Below, in pieces: positions 62,908-64,000 of a DNA stretch of 64,000 nucleotides. The notes beneath the pieces were generated by a model. The model saw nothing but the letters and a program-made list of their open reading frames with translations. It did no database searches and was not told the origin of the DNA. Made by a program: the position numbers and the translations under genes. The stretch is from Imperialibacter sp963977595 (GTDB taxonomy: Bacteria; Bacteroidota; Bacteroidia; Cytophagales; Cyclobacteriaceae), in assembly GCF_048007035.1 (NCBI RefSeq), contig NZ_CP180355.1, positions 310,001 through 374,000 on the forward strand. Direction: 5' to 3'. The stretch's first letter is position 1; the number at the start of each line of letters is the position of its first letter.

Positions 62908-64000
62908 TTACTCGGTTCTCAAAGCATCTACCGGGTTGGCCCAAGCTGCTTTTACCGACTGAGAGCTGATGGTCATAAAGGCCACTGCCAGCGCTGCCAG
63001 ACCGGGAAGTGCGAGCATCCACAATTGCACGGTCACCCGATAAGCAAATTCGTTCAGCCATTGATCCACCAGCCACCAACCGACCGGTAAGGCTATCAGG
63101 TAGCCGATTGCCACCATCTTGATGAACCTGAAAGCAAACAGCGAAACAATATGAGCCGTACTGGCTCCCAGAACTTTACGTATGCCCACCTCTTTGGCAC
63201 GTTGTTGAGTACTAAAAGCTGCAAGGCCAAACAGACCGAGGCAGGCTACCAAAAGCGCTATAATGGTAAAAAAGCCAAATATTTCGCCCTGTCGAATATC
63301 TGCCTTATAAAGTTTATCAAAATTATCGTCCAGGAATTCGTAGTCGAAGGGGAGGGAAGAGTATTTACGAAATGTTTCCTCCAGAGAAACCACGGTTGCA
63401 GGAAGGTCTCCTGGCTTAACCTTTACAGAAATGTAGCGGAAATTCTCCTTCAGTTCTACCAGTAGCGGCGCAATCGTCATATGCATGGAATGCATGTGAA
63501 AATCTTTGATCACGCCCACAATGATCTTGTCACCCTCCCAGCCAGACGTAAAGGTCTTTCCCACCGCTTCGTCAACAGACCACCCAAACTCCCGGCAGGC
63601 CGCTTCGTTCACAACAATATTTTTGGAGGATTGATCAAGAGCATACTCAGGTGACAACGTCCTTCCTGCAATCAGCTCCATGCCGAATACTTCGAGGTAG
63701 TTTTCGTCGGTTCTCAGCTGATAAATGGTATGGTCATAATCAGTCTCTTTCCCTTCCTCCTTCAGGCTAACCACGTTACTCTGCTCTACATTAGTAGGAA
63801 GGTTTTGAGAAATAGTTACGGCCACCACTTTCGGGTTTGCCAGCCATTCTGCTTTTATGGCCTCAAAGCTGTCTCTTACATTACCATCATAAGACCGGAT
63901 TGTAAAAACATGCTCTTTTTCAAATCCAAGTTCCTTTTCGCTAATGAACTTGAACTGAGCATAAGCCACAAGGCTACAGATAATCATGGCAACAGAAATA
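62908..64000 (-). CDS. FtsX-like ABC permease, 5' part outside window
   Basis: Incomplete MacB/FtsX-type permease. The 3' end is at 62908 and the frame continues past the right edge of the window, so its start is not seen. The visible part has a periplasmic domain with RTLSPEYALDQSSKNIVVNEAACREFGWS and FTSGWEGDKIIVGVIKDFHMHSMH, then the last membrane segments: FGFFTIIALLVACLGLFGLAAF, QQRAKEVGIRKVLGAS and the closing NPVDALRTE. Family members move lipoproteins or antibiotics or act in signalling. Its ATPase partner is not in the window. Confidence 0.85.
   Translation of the reverse strand, partial: ISVAMIICSLVAYAQFKFISEKELGFEKEHVFTIRSYDGNVRDSFEAIKAEWLANPKVVAVTISQNLPTNVEQSNVVSLKEEGKETDYDHTIYQLRTDENYLEVFGMELIAGRTLSPEYALDQSSKNIVVNEAACREFGWSVDEAVGKTFTSGWEGDKIIVGVIKDFHMHSMHMTIAPLLVELKENFRYISVKVKPGDLPATVVSLEETFRKYSSLPFDYEFLDDNFDKLYKADIRQGEIFGFFTIIALLVACLGLFGLAAFSTQQRAKEVGIRKVLGASTAHIVSLFAFRFIKMVAIGYLIALPVGWWLVDQWLNEFAYRVTVQLWMLALPGLAALAVAFMTISSQSVKAAWANPVDALRTE

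Overview
The window looks like chromosomal DNA of a Bacteroidota bacterium, most likely order Cytophagales. The evidence is: several -7 boxes of the Bacteroidetes type (TAnnTTTG) upstream of genes; a 2,078-residue secreted protein ending in a type IX secretion sorting domain; an OmpA protein with PD40 repeats; a transketolase split into two genes; a FISUMP-domain lipoprotein; and many DinB, AHSA1, DUF1801 and GyrI-like small proteins. There is no rRNA, tRNA, insertion sequence, integrase or CRISPR array. Two genes run off the window, at the left edge (FAAL-ACP-reductase) and the right edge (FtsX-like permease).

Layout. 1-4.7 kb: an acyl-activating/ACP/thioester-reductase enzyme, a WYL regulator, and a GyrI-like/DUF1801 pair. 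4.7-8.0 kb: an A+T-richer accessory stretch of small orphan genes, including an Abi-family HEPN protein preceded by a highly structured non-coding segment, with two copies of a diverged intergenic repeat. 8.1-10.4 kb: a TetR regulator translationally coupled to a BcrAB-like ABC exporter. 10.6-18.9 kb: a GH92 alpha-mannosidase, two tandem barrel-like proteins, then a group of small stress or housekeeping genes. Here a stand-alone ArsR/AHSA1 operon and a divergently placed DinB gene share the same palindromic operator. 19.2-33.9 kb: a PD40 lipoprotein, a frameshifted SNF2 helicase, the giant T9SS cargo protein, and a GH-D-like glycosidase. 34-45 kb: an MtfA-type peptidase, the transketolase halves with a VWA gene between them, an OmpA/PD40 protein, a 94-bp direct repeat, a class III aminotransferase with an apparently leaderless promoter, a GNAT-nitrilase fusion, and a Tat-exported Gfo/Idh/MocA oxidoreductase. 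46-53 kb: an NmrA-like reductase, an AraC regulator, a two-subunit molybdenum hydroxylase and a FISUMP lipoprotein. 53.4-64 kb: a polyol-type dehydrogenase with an NCS1 transporter, a GH140-like glycosidase, a RelE/ParE-type toxin-antitoxin pair abutting a truncated universal-stress gene, an intact UspA, an Apea/HEPN-like protein and the FtsX permease.

The points most worth following up are: (i) the Abi/HEPN gene with its 5' structured RNA candidate at 5314-5423, which has the layout of an RNA-regulated HEPN toxin; (ii) the three GCAAC-N6-GTTGC operators, which tie a DinB gene to an ArsR/AHSA1 operon; (iii) two convergent-gene hairpins whose arms are unrelated but whose loops are nearly identical; and (iv) two signs of gene decay or rearrangement, the SNF2 frameshift and the uspA remnant beside the toxin-antitoxin pair. 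All functional statements come from recognising families by eye. No database search was run.
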